Of a stretch of DNA of 64,000 nucleotides, positions 49,473 to 58,113 are shown piece after piece (the stretch's first letter is position 1; each line of letters opens with the position of its first letter). Below the pieces are notes generated by a model that was given only the letters and a program-made list of their open reading frames with translations, searched no databases and was not told the origin of the DNA. The translations under genes were made by a program, and so were the position numbers. Origin of the DNA: Sphingomonas sp. Leaf230 (GTDB taxonomy: Bacteria; Pseudomonadota; Alphaproteobacteria; Sphingomonadales; Sphingomonadaceae); contig NZ_LMKW01000010.1 in the NCBI RefSeq assembly GCF_001421745.1, forward strand, positions 215,131-279,130, read 5' to 3'.

Positions 49473-51164
49473 CTATTTGCCTTGCGCCCGCCAGCGCTGG
49501 ATCGTGCGGCCGATGATCTGGTCCTCACCGCCGACGTCGCGCCATAGTTCGGAGAATAGCGGATCACCCGAGGCGGGGCGTTTCTCCTCCTCCAATCCGT
49601 CGAAGCTCACGCGGATCGGGATCGTCACGCCTTCGCCGCAGATGATGCACTCGCGATTGCGTAGCGCGGGGATCGAATCGAGGAAGCCGCGCGCGCCCTC
49701 GGGCATCGCCGCGCGGACGAAGGCCTGGTCGCGGTCGTTGTTGAGGCGCATTGCTATGATCGTGCCGCATTGCGACAGCACACCCTCCGCGAGATCCGAC
49801 GGACGCTGCGTGATCAGGCCCAGCGACACGCCATATTTGCGCCCTTCCTTGGCGATTCGGCCGAGGATGCGCCCGACCGAACTGTTCGCTTCCTGCCCTG
49901 CCGGGATGTAGCGATGCGCCTCTTCGCAGACGAGCAGGATCGGCCGCTGCGGTTCGTTGCGCGACCAGATCGCGAAGTCGAACGTCATCCGCGCGAGTAC
50001 CGCAACCACCACCGAGGTGATATCCGACGGTACGCCAGAGACGTCGATGATCGAGATCGGCTTGCCGTCGCCGGGCAGGCGGAAGATGCGCGCGAGGAAG
50101 CTCGCCATCGTGTCCGCCACCAGCATGCCGGAGAACATGAAGCCGTAGCGCGGATCGGCCTTGATCTCGTCGATTTTGGACTTGAGCCGCAGATAGGGCG
50201 CGGTGTCGCCGGCGCGGTCCATCTTGCCCATCTCGGCGCTGATGATCGTCGTCAGGTCGCTGAGCATATACGGGATCGGCGCGTCGACTGTGAGCTTGGC
50301 GATCTCCTGCCCGAGTCGGCTTTTCGCCTTCGCCGCGAGCAGGCATTTAGCGAGGATGTCGGCATCGAACTGTCGCGCGGAGCCGCTGCTGGTGAGGAAG
50401 ACCTCGCAATGCTCCTCGAAGTTCATCAGCCAATACGGCATCTGCAGGTTCGAAACGTCGTAGATCGCCCCATTCGATTTGAACGCCGCGGCGTATTCGC
50501 CGTGCGGATCGATCATCACGATATGGCCCTGCGGCGCGAGTTCGCAGATGCGGTGCAGGATCAACGCGGCGCTGGTCGACTTGCCGGTGCCGGTCGAACC
50601 GACGAGCGCGAAATGCTTGCCGAGCATCGCATCGACGTACAGCGCGGCGGGGATATCTGCGGTCGGATAGACCGTACCGATCGTGATGTTCGCGCGGTCG
50701 TCGGCGGCATAGACCTGTTGCAGGTCGGCCGTGGTGATCGGGAACACCTCGCAGCCGGGCATCGGATAGCGCGTGACGCCGCGGCGGAATCGATACAGCT
50801 TGCCGGTGAGTTGCTCTTCGTCGCCTTCGCCGAGATAGTCGATCTCCGCCGCGACGCAGGTGCCGGCGGCATCCTCCAGCTTGAGCGAGCGGATATTGGC
50901 GACCAGCCACGTCGCGCCGACGCGCATCTTGATCTGGCTGCCGACTTGTCCGGCCGCTGCGACGACCGGATCGGAATCGTCATGCAGCACCGCGATCGCA
51001 GCGCGATCGAGCAGGATACGGCTGCTCGATCCGGCGATCGCGAAGACGACGCCCACGGGTGCCGCCGCAGCGCTGGTGCCAGCGAATCCGCCCGTCAGGG
51101 GTGCCGCGCGCAAGAATGCGCCAGGTCCCGGCATGTCGCTCATCGCCGCAAAGTCTCCAGTCAT
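49473..51164 (-). CDS. HerA-like ATPase (DUF87 domain)
   Basis: This 563-residue protein has an N-terminal HAS-barrel region (about 30-160) and RecA-like core with Walker A GSTGTGKS (189-196), IVMIDPHGEYAAAF, and Walker B LLVCEEAHRYIPAG. C-terminal RIAKEGRKYGVSLGLITQRP and SDLAEGVLSQCGTIIAMRL motifs follow. HerA forms hexamers that translocate DNA, usually with NurA nuclease or, in defence systems, Sir2/DUF4297 partners. None of those is adjacent, so this is a solitary bacterial member. ATG 51164 is used; 51143 is also possible. Confidence 0.9.
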   Translation of the reverse strand: MTGDFAAMSDMPGPGAFLRAAPLTGGFAGTSAAAAPVGVVFAIAGSSSRILLDRAAIAVLHDDSDPVVAAAGQVGSQIKMRVGATWLVANIRSLKLEDAAGTCVAAEIDYLGEGDEEQLTGKLYRFRRGVTRYPMPGCEVFPITTADLQQVYAADDRANITIGTVYPTADIPAALYVDAMLGKHFALVGSTGTGKSTSAALILHRICELAPQGHIVMIDPHGEYAAAFKSNGAIYDVSNLQMPYWLMNFEEHCEVFLTSSGSARQFDADILAKCLLAAKAKSRLGQEIAKLTVDAPIPYMLSDLTTIISAEMGKMDRAGDTAPYLRLKSKIDEIKADPRYGFMFSGMLVADTMASFLARIFRLPGDGKPISIIDVSGVPSDITSVVVAVLARMTFDFAIWSRNEPQRPILLVCEEAHRYIPAGQEANSSVGRILGRIAKEGRKYGVSLGLITQRPSDLAEGVLSQCGTIIAMRLNNDRDQAFVRAAMPEGARGFLDSIPALRNRECIICGEGVTIPIRVSFDGLEEEKRPASGDPLFSELWRDVGGEDQIIGRTIQRWRAQGK

Positions 51165-51257
51165 TTCGGACCGACCCTGCCGCGATAATTGTAAATATCC
51201 GATGACGACGGTGTTGAACTTGCTGAGAAAACCACCGCGTTTAGTCGCCGCGACGCG

Positions 51258-52016
51258 CTAGACCCGGCGCGCGATCCAGCCTGCCGCCCAGCCGAGGAAC
51301 ACCGACAGCGCGACCGCGACCAGCCCGTAGGTCACCGAAGAACGATCCGCGGCGCGCGCGACGAATCGCTCGAAGCCCGATTTGCGAATGTCGATGTCGC
51401 GTACTGCGGCTGCCAGAACGCGGCCGTCGCGGATCAGAAACGTCTCCGCGGTAAACCGGCCGACGGGCACGCGGGCGGGAATGGATACGCGCGCACGATA
51501 GAGCACGCCGTCGGTGATCTCGACCGCGCGCGGCGCCTCGTAATACAGGCCGGCGCGGCGCTTGAGGTCGACCAGCCCCTTCTGGAAGCGGTCCTGGATC
51601 GGCGCCGGTGCGCTCGACGCCGGCGACAATTGCAGGCTGTCGAGCCCGAGTTCGTAGATCGCGCGCGTCCGGTCGTCGACGAGGCGGTCGATCGGCTTGG
51701 ACGAGGCGATCGCGTAGAAACTGGGGGCGGAGCGGTATCTGAGGCGCGCGGCGTTGACCCAGATGCCGGCGACCTTCTCCTTCTCGCGCATCAGGATCGA
51801 CTGGGTCGGACCCTTCACGACGACGACGATGTCGGTGGGTTGCTCACCGGTCGGCAGGCGCCCGCCGGGATAGAGGATCGCACCGAACAGCAGCAGCTCG
51901 GCGCCGGTGAAGCTGTACGCGATCTCGATATTGCGCTGCGACACGTCGGGGACGAGCACGGGCTTGGCCTGCGCCATTAGCAATGGCGCGAGCAGAAATA
52001 GCCAGCCCGGCTTCAC
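51258..52016 (-). CDS. TIGR02186 family exported membrane-anchored protein
   Basis: This 252-residue protein has a signal peptide (about 1-17) and a large extracytoplasmic domain (VPDVSQRNIEIAYSFTGAEL, LFGAILYPGG, DIVVVVKGPTQSILMREKEK). One C-terminal membrane helix (VTYGLVAVALSVFLGWAAGW) ends in RR. This is the TIGR02186 pattern, a protein that is almost always next to a TauE/SafE exporter. It overlaps that gene's stop by 4 bp here. It is probably the exporter's accessory subunit; the reaction is unknown. Confidence 0.9.
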   Translation of the reverse strand: MKPGWLFLLAPLLMAQAKPVLVPDVSQRNIEIAYSFTGAELLLFGAILYPGGRLPTGEQPTDIVVVVKGPTQSILMREKEKVAGIWVNAARLRYRSAPSFYAIASSKPIDRLVDDRTRAIYELGLDSLQLSPASSAPAPIQDRFQKGLVDLKRRAGLYYEAPRAVEITDGVLYRARVSIPARVPVGRFTAETFLIRDGRVLAAAVRDIDIRKSGFERFVARAADRSSVTYGLVAVALSVFLGWAAGWIARRV

Positions 52017-52927
52017 GACAGCGCGACCGAGAAGATCTCCTCGGGGCGCCAGACCAAGCCCAGCAGGATGCGTGCGCCGACCAGCAGCACCATGACCGCA
52101 AGTCCGAGACGGAGATATTCAGGGCGGAACTTGGTCGCGAACCGCGCGCCGACCTGCGCCCCCACGACCGAGCCGAGCAGGAGCAGTGCGGCGAGCACGA
52201 TGTCGACCGCCTTGGTGGTGGTCGCGTGGACCATCGTCGCGACCGCAGTCACGAACAGCGTCTGGAACAACGACGTGCCGACCACCACCGACGTCGCCAT
52301 GCCCAGCAGGTAGATCATCGCCGGGACGAGGATGAAGCCACCGCCGATGCCGAGCAGGATGGTCAAGATGCCGGTGAAGAAGCCGAGCAACAGCGGCGCG
52401 AGCGGTGAGATGTAAAGCCCCGAAGCATAGAAGCGCGTCCTGAGCGGGAGGGCAGCGACGAGCGGGTGATGGCGGCGTTTGCGTGCCTTCGGAGGCCGCC
52501 CGGTCCGCGCGCGGCCGATCGTGCCGATCGATTCCTTCGCCATCAGGCCGCCGATCGAGCCGAGCATGATCACGTAGACGATCGCGATCACCGTATCGAT
52601 CTGGCCGCTCTGCTGGAGCAGCCGGAACAGCCATGCCCCGAAGAACGAGCCGAGGATGCCACCTGCGACGAGCACCCCGCCCATCTTGGTATCGACGCCC
52701 TTGCGCCGGAAATGCGCGAACACGCCGGAGACGCTGGCGCCGGTCACCTGGCTGGCGGACGAGGCGGCGGCGACGGTCGGCGGGATGCCGTAGACGATCA
52801 GCAACGGCGTCGTCAGGAAGCCGCCGCCGACGCCGAACATGCCCGACAACAGCCCGACGCCCCCGCCGAGCAGGATGATGACGAGCGCGTTGACCGACAG
52901 GTTGGCGACGGGGAGATACAGATCCAC
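52013..52927 (-). CDS. TauE/SafE family sulfite/anion exporter
   Basis: This 304-residue protein has two repeated membrane halves with the family motif: GGGVGLLSGMFGVGGGFLTT (first half) and GFFTGILTILLGIGGGFILV (second half). A cytosolic basic linker (RTGRPPKARKRRHHP) lies between them. It is an inner-membrane permease that probably exports sulfite, sulfoacetate or related anions. Its stop overlaps the ATG of the TIGR02186 gene. Confidence 0.93.
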   Translation of the reverse strand: MDLYLPVANLSVNALVIILLGGGVGLLSGMFGVGGGFLTTPLLIVYGIPPTVAAASSASQVTGASVSGVFAHFRRKGVDTKMGGVLVAGGILGSFFGAWLFRLLQQSGQIDTVIAIVYVIMLGSIGGLMAKESIGTIGRARTGRPPKARKRRHHPLVAALPLRTRFYASGLYISPLAPLLLGFFTGILTILLGIGGGFILVPAMIYLLGMATSVVVGTSLFQTLFVTAVATMVHATTTKAVDIVLAALLLLGSVVGAQVGARFATKFRPEYLRLGLAVMVLLVGARILLGLVWRPEEIFSVALS

Positions 52928-52975
52928 GACCGCAGCGTTACACCGGATTGCGCGGGCGGGGCTAGGCTCGACCGC

Positions 52976-53971
52976 TTAGAAGTCGCTGCCGATCGACAGG
53001 GCCGGTCCAGAGCCCGGACGCGCGCCGCCGGCGATGCGTTCGCGCCAGTCTAGCGTCAGGCGGATCGTCTTGCGCGCGACGGGCAACGTTGCGACAATCG
53101 ACGGCCCGACATCGAAGCGTTCGGCGTCGCGTTGCGCGCTTCCCCACGCGCCGACGCCGATGTCTATGGTCGCGCCGGCAAGCTTTCCCAGCGGATGCGT
53201 GAGTCGTGCGGAGGCGTCGACGAAACCTTCGATCCCGTCACGCGCAATCCCGCCGGCCTGGCCGTACGCTTCCAGGCGGATACCCGGCGCGACCTCGGCG
53301 GGACCATAGCCGGCGATGACGCCCACCGTCGGTCCGCCGCGGCCGCCATCGAGCGCGAATCGCTGCTCGGCGACGAGGCGGATCGGTAACCGCGTTGGTT
53401 GCCATTCGATCCCGAGCGCGGCCTCCCGTCCGGCACCTTTGAGCGGCGTGGCGACGCGCGCCACCAGCGCGACCTTGCGACGGCTGCCAAGCGCATAGGC
53501 CAGTCGCAAGCCGCCCTGCGATGCGCCGAGCTGCCCGCCCGACACCGTACCCGCGGGACCGCCACGCGCGAGCAGCCATGCGCTTCCGTTGAGACGACTC
53601 GGTCCTCTGAGGACCAAGGGCGGCGCTACCGGTGACGGAACGAGGTATGTCCGAGGCTCTGCGACGGCTGGCAAATCGGGAAGAACGCACGCTACGGGGC
53701 CCGGCAGCGCAATGGTCGGTGCCTGCCATGGTTGACCCTTGGCAGAAATCGGCGATGCAACGGCGACGCGTGGCGTGGTCACCACTCGCGGAGGCACGCG
53801 CGGTCGCCCGAGTATCGCCGCGGCGACTTGTGGCACGAGCACTTCGATTACCCGTGGGATCATTTCCGACGGTGGAAGCGAGGCGACCTCCGGCAACAAC
53901 AACGCCACGCGGACCATCACCCATCCGCCCAACGCCAGTGCAAGAAAGCGCAGCGGGCGCCCGACACTCAT
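52976..53971 (-). CDS. outer-membrane beta-barrel partner of the glycosyltransferase (NfrA C-terminal-like)
   Basis: This 331-residue protein starts with a membrane/signal segment (FLALALGGWVMVRVALLLP) and a Pro-rich stretch. A C-terminal region of amphipathic strands follows (GGLRLAYALGSRRKVALVAR, ALGIEWQPTRLPIRLVAEQR, IDIGVGAWGSAQRDAERFDV), ending in a barrel-like RPGSGPALSIGSDF. It resembles the C-terminal domain of phage N4 adsorption protein NfrA. Its ATG overlaps the glycosyltransferase stop by 4 bp, as nfrA/nfrB-type genes pair elsewhere. It is likely an outer-membrane exit for a glycan; this is inference. Confidence 0.6.
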   Translation of the reverse strand: MSVGRPLRFLALALGGWVMVRVALLLPEVASLPPSEMIPRVIEVLVPQVAAAILGRPRVPPRVVTTPRVAVASPISAKGQPWQAPTIALPGPVACVLPDLPAVAEPRTYLVPSPVAPPLVLRGPSRLNGSAWLLARGGPAGTVSGGQLGASQGGLRLAYALGSRRKVALVARVATPLKGAGREAALGIEWQPTRLPIRLVAEQRFALDGGRGGPTVGVIAGYGPAEVAPGIRLEAYGQAGGIARDGIEGFVDASARLTHPLGKLAGATIDIGVGAWGSAQRDAERFDVGPSIVATLPVARKTIRLTLDWRERIAGGARPGSGPALSIGSDF

Positions 53972-55428
53972 CGTGCCGCGGCGGCGAGGCCTGAATCGTT
54001 GACGGTGACGACGTCGTCGGGCGGCAGGTCGGGAAACTCATGCCGCGTCTTGTCCCAGACCGGCGCGGCGCCGCGTAGCATGCCGATATAGACGATCACC
54101 GCGCGCGGTGCGGCGATCAGCGAGACGAGGTTGCCGACCAGGAATCGCGGCAGCGCCCAGATCGCCTCGCGCATGCCGTAACTGCGTCCCGTGAATATCA
54201 TCCGCACGATCAACCGCCACGCCAGCAAGGCGCCATTGGCGACGAGCAGCCAGAACGCGATCGGGTAGGCGCCGTTCGCGTAGGGTGACGCGCCGTCGGC
54301 TTGGCCGTGCATCAGTAGCGACAACAACCATATCGGCACCGCAAGATATCCGACCGCTAGGATCACGACGGCCAGCGGCGCGCGCCGATCGCGCATTCGC
54401 ATCCAGTGATCGGCGACCGCGCGAGGCCGCCCCCAACCGGTACGATCCCAGCCGGCCAGCGCGATACCCATCATCCACCGCGTCTTCTGGCGCACCGAGC
54501 CGCCGAGCGTACACGGAAAATACGCGCGTACCGCGACCACCGTCCCGGCGTCGTCCGTCGCGACACGCGCGAAGATGCCTCGTGCGCCAAGCTCGGCGAG
54601 CCGCAAACCCAGCTCGTAATCCTCAGTCAGACTGGTCGCGTCGAACGGATCACCGCCCCGTGCCTGCGCAATCATCGCGAGGACGGCGGGTGCGATCGCA
54701 CAGCCGGTGCCGGCAAGCGGCATCGCGGCGCCCAGTGCGGTCCGGACGACGATCTGCTTGGCGTGGGATTCGGCGAATTCGTCGGCATAGTGTCCCGACA
54801 CCAGCCGCGCACCGCAGTGGACCAGCGGCAAAACGGGAAGCTGGATGACGTCATACTGCTCGATCAGACTGTCGAAGACACGCAACTCCTGCGCGTGCAC
54901 GACGTCTTCGGCATCGTGAAGCACGATTGCCTTGGTGGGTAGATTTGTCCCTGCCCCGTCTCGCAGATCGTCGCGACACAGCGCATGCCACAGCGTGTTG
55001 AGGCAGTCGGCCTTGGTCGTCGGTCCGTCGCGTGGCCCGATCACGAGCCGGATACGCGGGTCGCGCTCGGCGACCGCGGCAACCGCATCGATCGTTCCCC
55101 GGTCGTTCGGATAGGCGCCGACATAGATGCGGTAATTATCGTGATCGTAGCGATCGAGCGCAGTCGTCAGCATCCCGCCGATCACCGCGACCTCGTCCCA
55201 CGCCGCGACGAACACCGCGATCCGGCCGGCGTTGCGTGGTAACGGCAGGGTGGCGAGGGTCAGGCGAGCCCGGCCGCCATGCCTGATCCGGTGACCGATA
55301 TAGACAAGATCGACCAGCAGATCATCGATACCACCAAGTAGCAGTCCGACGCCCGCAAACAGCAGCATCTCGCGCGCGGACGCGTCGATAATCCACAGCG
55401 ACTCGCCCAAGCCACACCCCCGAACCAA
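53968..55428 (-). CDS. membrane glycosyltransferase family 2, NfrB-like
   Basis: This protein of about 486 residues has an N-terminal membrane helix (LLFAGVGLLLGGIDDLLVDL). The GT2 domain has VFVAAWDEVAVIGGML, VLHDAEDVVH (DxD-like metal site), SLTEDYELGLRLAELG (TED acceptor motif) and GSVRQKTRWMMGIALAGWDR (QxxRW). Several C-terminal helices (AVVILAVGYLAVPIWLLSLL and two more) follow. This is a processive synthase layout like NfrB, minus the C-terminal c-di-GMP receptor part. It probably builds a surface polysaccharide. The start is TTG (55428 or 55410); no ATG precedes the conserved first helix. Confidence 0.85.
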   Translation of the reverse strand: MVRGCGLGESLWIIDASAREMLLFAGVGLLLGGIDDLLVDLVYIGHRIRHGGRARLTLATLPLPRNAGRIAVFVAAWDEVAVIGGMLTTALDRYDHDNYRIYVGAYPNDRGTIDAVAAVAERDPRIRLVIGPRDGPTTKADCLNTLWHALCRDDLRDGAGTNLPTKAIVLHDAEDVVHAQELRVFDSLIEQYDVIQLPVLPLVHCGARLVSGHYADEFAESHAKQIVVRTALGAAMPLAGTGCAIAPAVLAMIAQARGGDPFDATSLTEDYELGLRLAELGARGIFARVATDDAGTVVAVRAYFPCTLGGSVRQKTRWMMGIALAGWDRTGWGRPRAVADHWMRMRDRRAPLAVVILAVGYLAVPIWLLSLLMHGQADGASPYANGAYPIAFWLLVANGALLAWRLIVRMIFTGRSYGMREAIWALPRFLVGNLVSLIAAPRAVIVYIGMLRGAAPVWDKTRHEFPDLPPDDVVTVNDSGLAAAAR

Positions 55429-55591
55429 GGGTACCGCAAGTCACCGTCGTAACGGACATAGTCTTATCGAGAACGGATGTTTGTCGTTTTCGCGAATTAC
55501 AGCCTGACACGGCGAACCATCGCGTCGAACGTGCGTTACGACGATGATCCCTTTCCCCCCTTTCGGGATCGGCGCCGATGATGCCCGGCCC

Positions 55592-55623
55592 GGCCGCACC
55601 GCTGCGTAGCACGCGGTGCGGCC
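55592..55623 (-). terminator. strong hairpin downstream of bamE
   Basis: GGCCGCACCGC and GCGGTGCGGCC, perfect 11-bp arms around a 10-nt loop, 36 bp after the bamE stop. It lacks a T-run, so it may stabilise the mRNA end rather than terminate. Confidence 0.5.
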
Positions 55624-55658
55624 TAACCGAATCCGGTCTTACCCCTCAGACCGACCAA

Positions 55659-56165
55659 CTATGGTCGATTTCGACCGCCGCCGCCGGTGTTGCTACCGCC
55701 GCCACCGCCGCCGCCAGCGCCCGCGGCGCCGACCGTGCCGATGTTACCGAACAGATCCTGGAAGAAGCCGCGCTCGCGACCGAGCGTCGGCGTCTTCTTG
55801 CCATAGGGGGCGATCGACGCGACCTGATCGAGCCCGCCGCGACGGATCGCGGTGACGGTGCCCTTTTGGTCGAAGCTGATCTGCAACGTGATCTGCGCGT
55901 TCGCGCGCGGGTTACGGAACGCGAGGTTGCGACTGTCCCGCGCGAGATAATACCAGTCGCCCTGGTCGAACTGACCGGCGAGCGTCGGCTTGCCGAGCGT
56001 GGCGAGCACCGACTGGCGGTTGTCGACGCCCGGCTGGACCGAGTTGACGAGGTCGGTATCGACGACATAGCCCTGGTGCGAGCGCAGCTGGGTGCAGCCC
56101 CCACTGGCCAATGCGGCGACCGCAAGTGCGGCGGCGAGACCCGTACGGGCGGAAAACACGCTCAT
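55659..56165 (-). CDS. bamE: outer-membrane assembly factor BamE
   Basis: This 168-residue lipoprotein has lipobox ASGGC (acylated C24), then the SmpA/OmlA fold: GYVVDTDLVNSVQPGVDNRQ, SVLATLGKPTLAGQFDQGDW, YYLARDSRNLAFRNP and ISFDQKGTVTAIRR. It is part of the BAM complex that inserts beta-barrels. The Gly-rich tail (GAGGGGGGGSNTGGGG) is an odd low-complexity addition after residue 145. GGGAG precedes the ATG. It is divergent from the cytochrome chaperone gene, a conserved alphaproteobacterial arrangement. Confidence 0.93.
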   Translation of the reverse strand: MSVFSARTGLAAALAVAALASGGCTQLRSHQGYVVDTDLVNSVQPGVDNRQSVLATLGKPTLAGQFDQGDWYYLARDSRNLAFRNPRANAQITLQISFDQKGTVTAIRRGGLDQVASIAPYGKKTPTLGRERGFFQDLFGNIGTVGAAGAGGGGGGGSNTGGGGRNRP

Positions 56166-56299
56166 ATAAACTCCCAACCGGGGCACGCGAAAACACGTGA
56201 CGAGTCCCATGCGATTGCATCGGCCGCCGATCGCCTCGATATGCGAGGATGCGCGGGCAAACAAGCCGAAGCGCGGCTTCGTGTTGAGGACGATAGATT

Positions 56300-56806
56300 T
56301 TGAGCTGGTTGGGAAGACTGCTCGGCGAGAAGCCCGACGAGGCGCTGCCGCTGTACAACGCCGTCGTCGGTCGGGCGCGCGCGGAACATTGGTACCGGGA
56401 GGGCGCGGTGCCGGACACGGTCGACGGCCGGTTCGACATGATCGCGACGTTGCTGGCGATCGTCATGCTGCGGCTCGAGACCGAGCCCTTGGGCGGTGAA
56501 CCCGCGGCGCGTCTGGCCGAACGCTTCGTCGACGACATGGACGGGCAGCTGCGCGAGATCGGGATCGGTGACATCATCGTCGGCAAGCATATCGGCAAGA
56601 TGATGAGCATGCTCGGCGGGCGGCTCGGCGCGTACCGCGACGGACTGGCGGCGGGCGATATCGCGCCGGCCCTGGTGCGCAACCTGTACCGGGGCGCGGC
56701 GCCGGACGATGCCGCGCTGGCGCATGTCCGCGAGTCGGTGATGGCGTTTCATGCGGGTCTGGCTGCGACGCCACTCCCGAATCTGTTATCTGGAGAATTG
56801 CCGTGA
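56300..56806 (+). CDS. ubiquinol-cytochrome c chaperone (CBP3/UQCC1-like)
   Basis: This 168-residue protein opens with SWLGRLLGEKPDEALPLYN. Central motifs are ARAEHWYREGAVPDTVDGRF and DMIATLLAIVMLRLE, then LREIGIGDIIVGKHIGKMMS, all diagnostic for the CBP3 family that helps build the cytochrome bc1 complex. It uses a TTG start at 56300 with GAGGA eight bases upstream; no suitable ATG exists before the conserved start. Its stop overlaps the GTG of the DUF177 gene by 4 bp. Confidence 0.93.
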   Translation: MSWLGRLLGEKPDEALPLYNAVVGRARAEHWYREGAVPDTVDGRFDMIATLLAIVMLRLETEPLGGEPAARLAERFVDDMDGQLREIGIGDIIVGKHIGKMMSMLGGRLGAYRDGLAAGDIAPALVRNLYRGAAPDDAALAHVRESVMAFHAGLAATPLPNLLSGELP

Positions 56807-57327
56807 AGCCCGAGTTCAGCCGCCCCGAACGCCTCGACACGATCGGCGAGCGCGAGCGGATCGTCGAGATCGCCGCGACCGAGGACGAGCGCGCGGCACT
56901 GGCCAAGCGGTTCGCGCTGCTGTCGATCACGCGGCTCGACGCGCGATTGGGGATCAAGCGCACCGACAGCGGCATCGTCGTGAAGGGCCGCGTGACCGGC
57001 GCGGCGGTGCAGGCGTGCTCGGTGACCGACGAACCGCTCGACACGCAGATCGACGAGCCGGTTGCGTTGCTGTTCGTCGATCAGTTGGTTTCGGAAGGCG
57101 ACGAGGTCGAACTGTCCGATGACGCGCTTGATACGGTCGCGATCGAGGGCGGCACGATCGATCTTGGCGAAGCGGCGGCAGACACGCTGGCGCTGGCGAT
57201 CGATCCGTTTCCTCGGGGGCCGAACGCGGCGGCGGCTCTGGCGGCGGCAGGTGTGATCAGCGAGGACGAGTTCCGGCCGGCGAATGCGTTCTCGGACCTG
57301 AAGGCGCGGATGGCGGGGAAGAGCTGA
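56803..57327 (+). CDS. DUF177 (YceD) family protein
   Basis: This 174-residue protein has the YceD pattern: a short strand at the start, ARLGIKRTDSGIVVKGRVTG, a Cys-containing VQACSVTDEPLDTQIDEP and IDLGEAAADTLALAIDPFPR. The family is linked to 23S rRNA accumulation and usually precedes rpmF or plsX, both absent here. It uses a GTG start overlapping the upstream stop, with GGAGA just before. Loss of the usual downstream partners is the only odd point. Confidence 0.92.
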   Translation: MKPEFSRPERLDTIGERERIVEIAATEDERAALAKRFALLSITRLDARLGIKRTDSGIVVKGRVTGAAVQACSVTDEPLDTQIDEPVALLFVDQLVSEGDEVELSDDALDTVAIEGGTIDLGEAAADTLALAIDPFPRGPNAAAALAAAGVISEDEFRPANAFSDLKARMAGKS

Positions 57328-57375
57328 ACGGTGGCGCGGTCTCGGCTTGTTCGAGATTAGTTTACCAACAACTTG

Positions 57376-57484
57376 CACCACCCCGGCGAAGGCCGGGGCC
57401 CAATTGAGGGCCGATAGTGAGGTAGGGCGGTCCGCCGTTACAACCACCTCTCCAATTGGGCCCCGGCCTTCGCCGGGGTGGTGC
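57376..57484. repeat. REPIN-like unit, family A copy 4 (109 bp)
   Basis: CACCACCCCGGCGAAGGCCG and CCCCGGCCTTCGCCGGGGTG arms with CCCAATTG / CAATTGGG inside. The core CCGCCGTTACAACCACC matches copy 5. It follows the DUF177 gene. Confidence 0.92.
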
Positions 57485-57510
57485 GTGTTTTGGGAAACCT
57501 CGGCCCTCTT

Positions 57511-57564
57511 GTTCTCCCGCGAAGGCGGGAGCCCAGACTGGGTCCCCGCCTTCGCGGGGAAACA
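57511..57564. repeat. palindromic repeat, family B copy 5 (54 bp)
   Basis: GTTCTCCCGCGAAGGCGGGA and CCCCGCCTTCGCGGGGAAAC. It ends 4 bp before the sixA stop codon, so it lies in the 3' end of that transcript. Confidence 0.87.
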
Positions 57565-57568
57565 CGGT

Positions 57569-58105
57569 TTAGTCCGCGTCGGGACCTAGGGTCGGATCAA
57601 GATCGCGGGGTCGGATGAAGCGGGTCAGGCGAGCCGTACCCGCCGCGACATCCCCCCACTCCCCCTCGAACTGAAGCTCGGCAATGCTGGCGGTCGGATA
57701 CTTGTCCTCGACCGCATCGCGCAACGGATCGGCCCCATCGGCGACCAGCATCAGGACGAGATCCTCCAACCCCGGATTGTGCCCGATCAGCAACGCGCTC
57801 TCCGCCTCGGCCGGAAATCCGTGCACCACGTCGAGCAACGTCGCTGCCGACGCCAGATACACCCGCCGGTCCAGCGTCGGCGCGATCGTCCGGCCATAGC
57901 CCGATTCGATCTGCTCCAAGGTCTCCGAAACGCGCACCGCGGGCGACGCGATCGCATGATCGAACGTAAGCCCAAGCGACCGCATGTGCCGGCCGACCAT
58001 CGCCGCGGCGCGCTTGCCCTTGGCGTTGAGCGGACGGTCGAAATCGCGCGCGACCGGATCGTCCCAGCCGGACTTGGCGTGGCGCAACAGCGTCAACGTC
58101 TTCAT
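57569..58105 (-). CDS. sixA: SixA-type histidine phosphatase
   Basis: This 178-residue protein has LTLLRHAKSGWDD with the catalytic RHG-like His, phosphate-binding RPLNAKGKRAA, DHAIASPAVRVSETLEQI and LLIGHNPGLEDLVLML with the second His. SixA removes phosphate from phosphohistidine, classically on PTS-Ntr or ArcB; the target here is unknown. GAGGA lies five bases before the ATG. It is 8 bp behind the DinG-like helicase gene, one operon. Confidence 0.93.
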   Translation of the reverse strand: MKTLTLLRHAKSGWDDPVARDFDRPLNAKGKRAAAMVGRHMRSLGLTFDHAIASPAVRVSETLEQIESGYGRTIAPTLDRRVYLASAATLLDVVHGFPAEAESALLIGHNPGLEDLVLMLVADGADPLRDAVEDKYPTASIAELQFEGEWGDVAAGTARLTRFIRPRDLDPTLGPDAD

Positions 58106-58113
58106 GGCAATCC

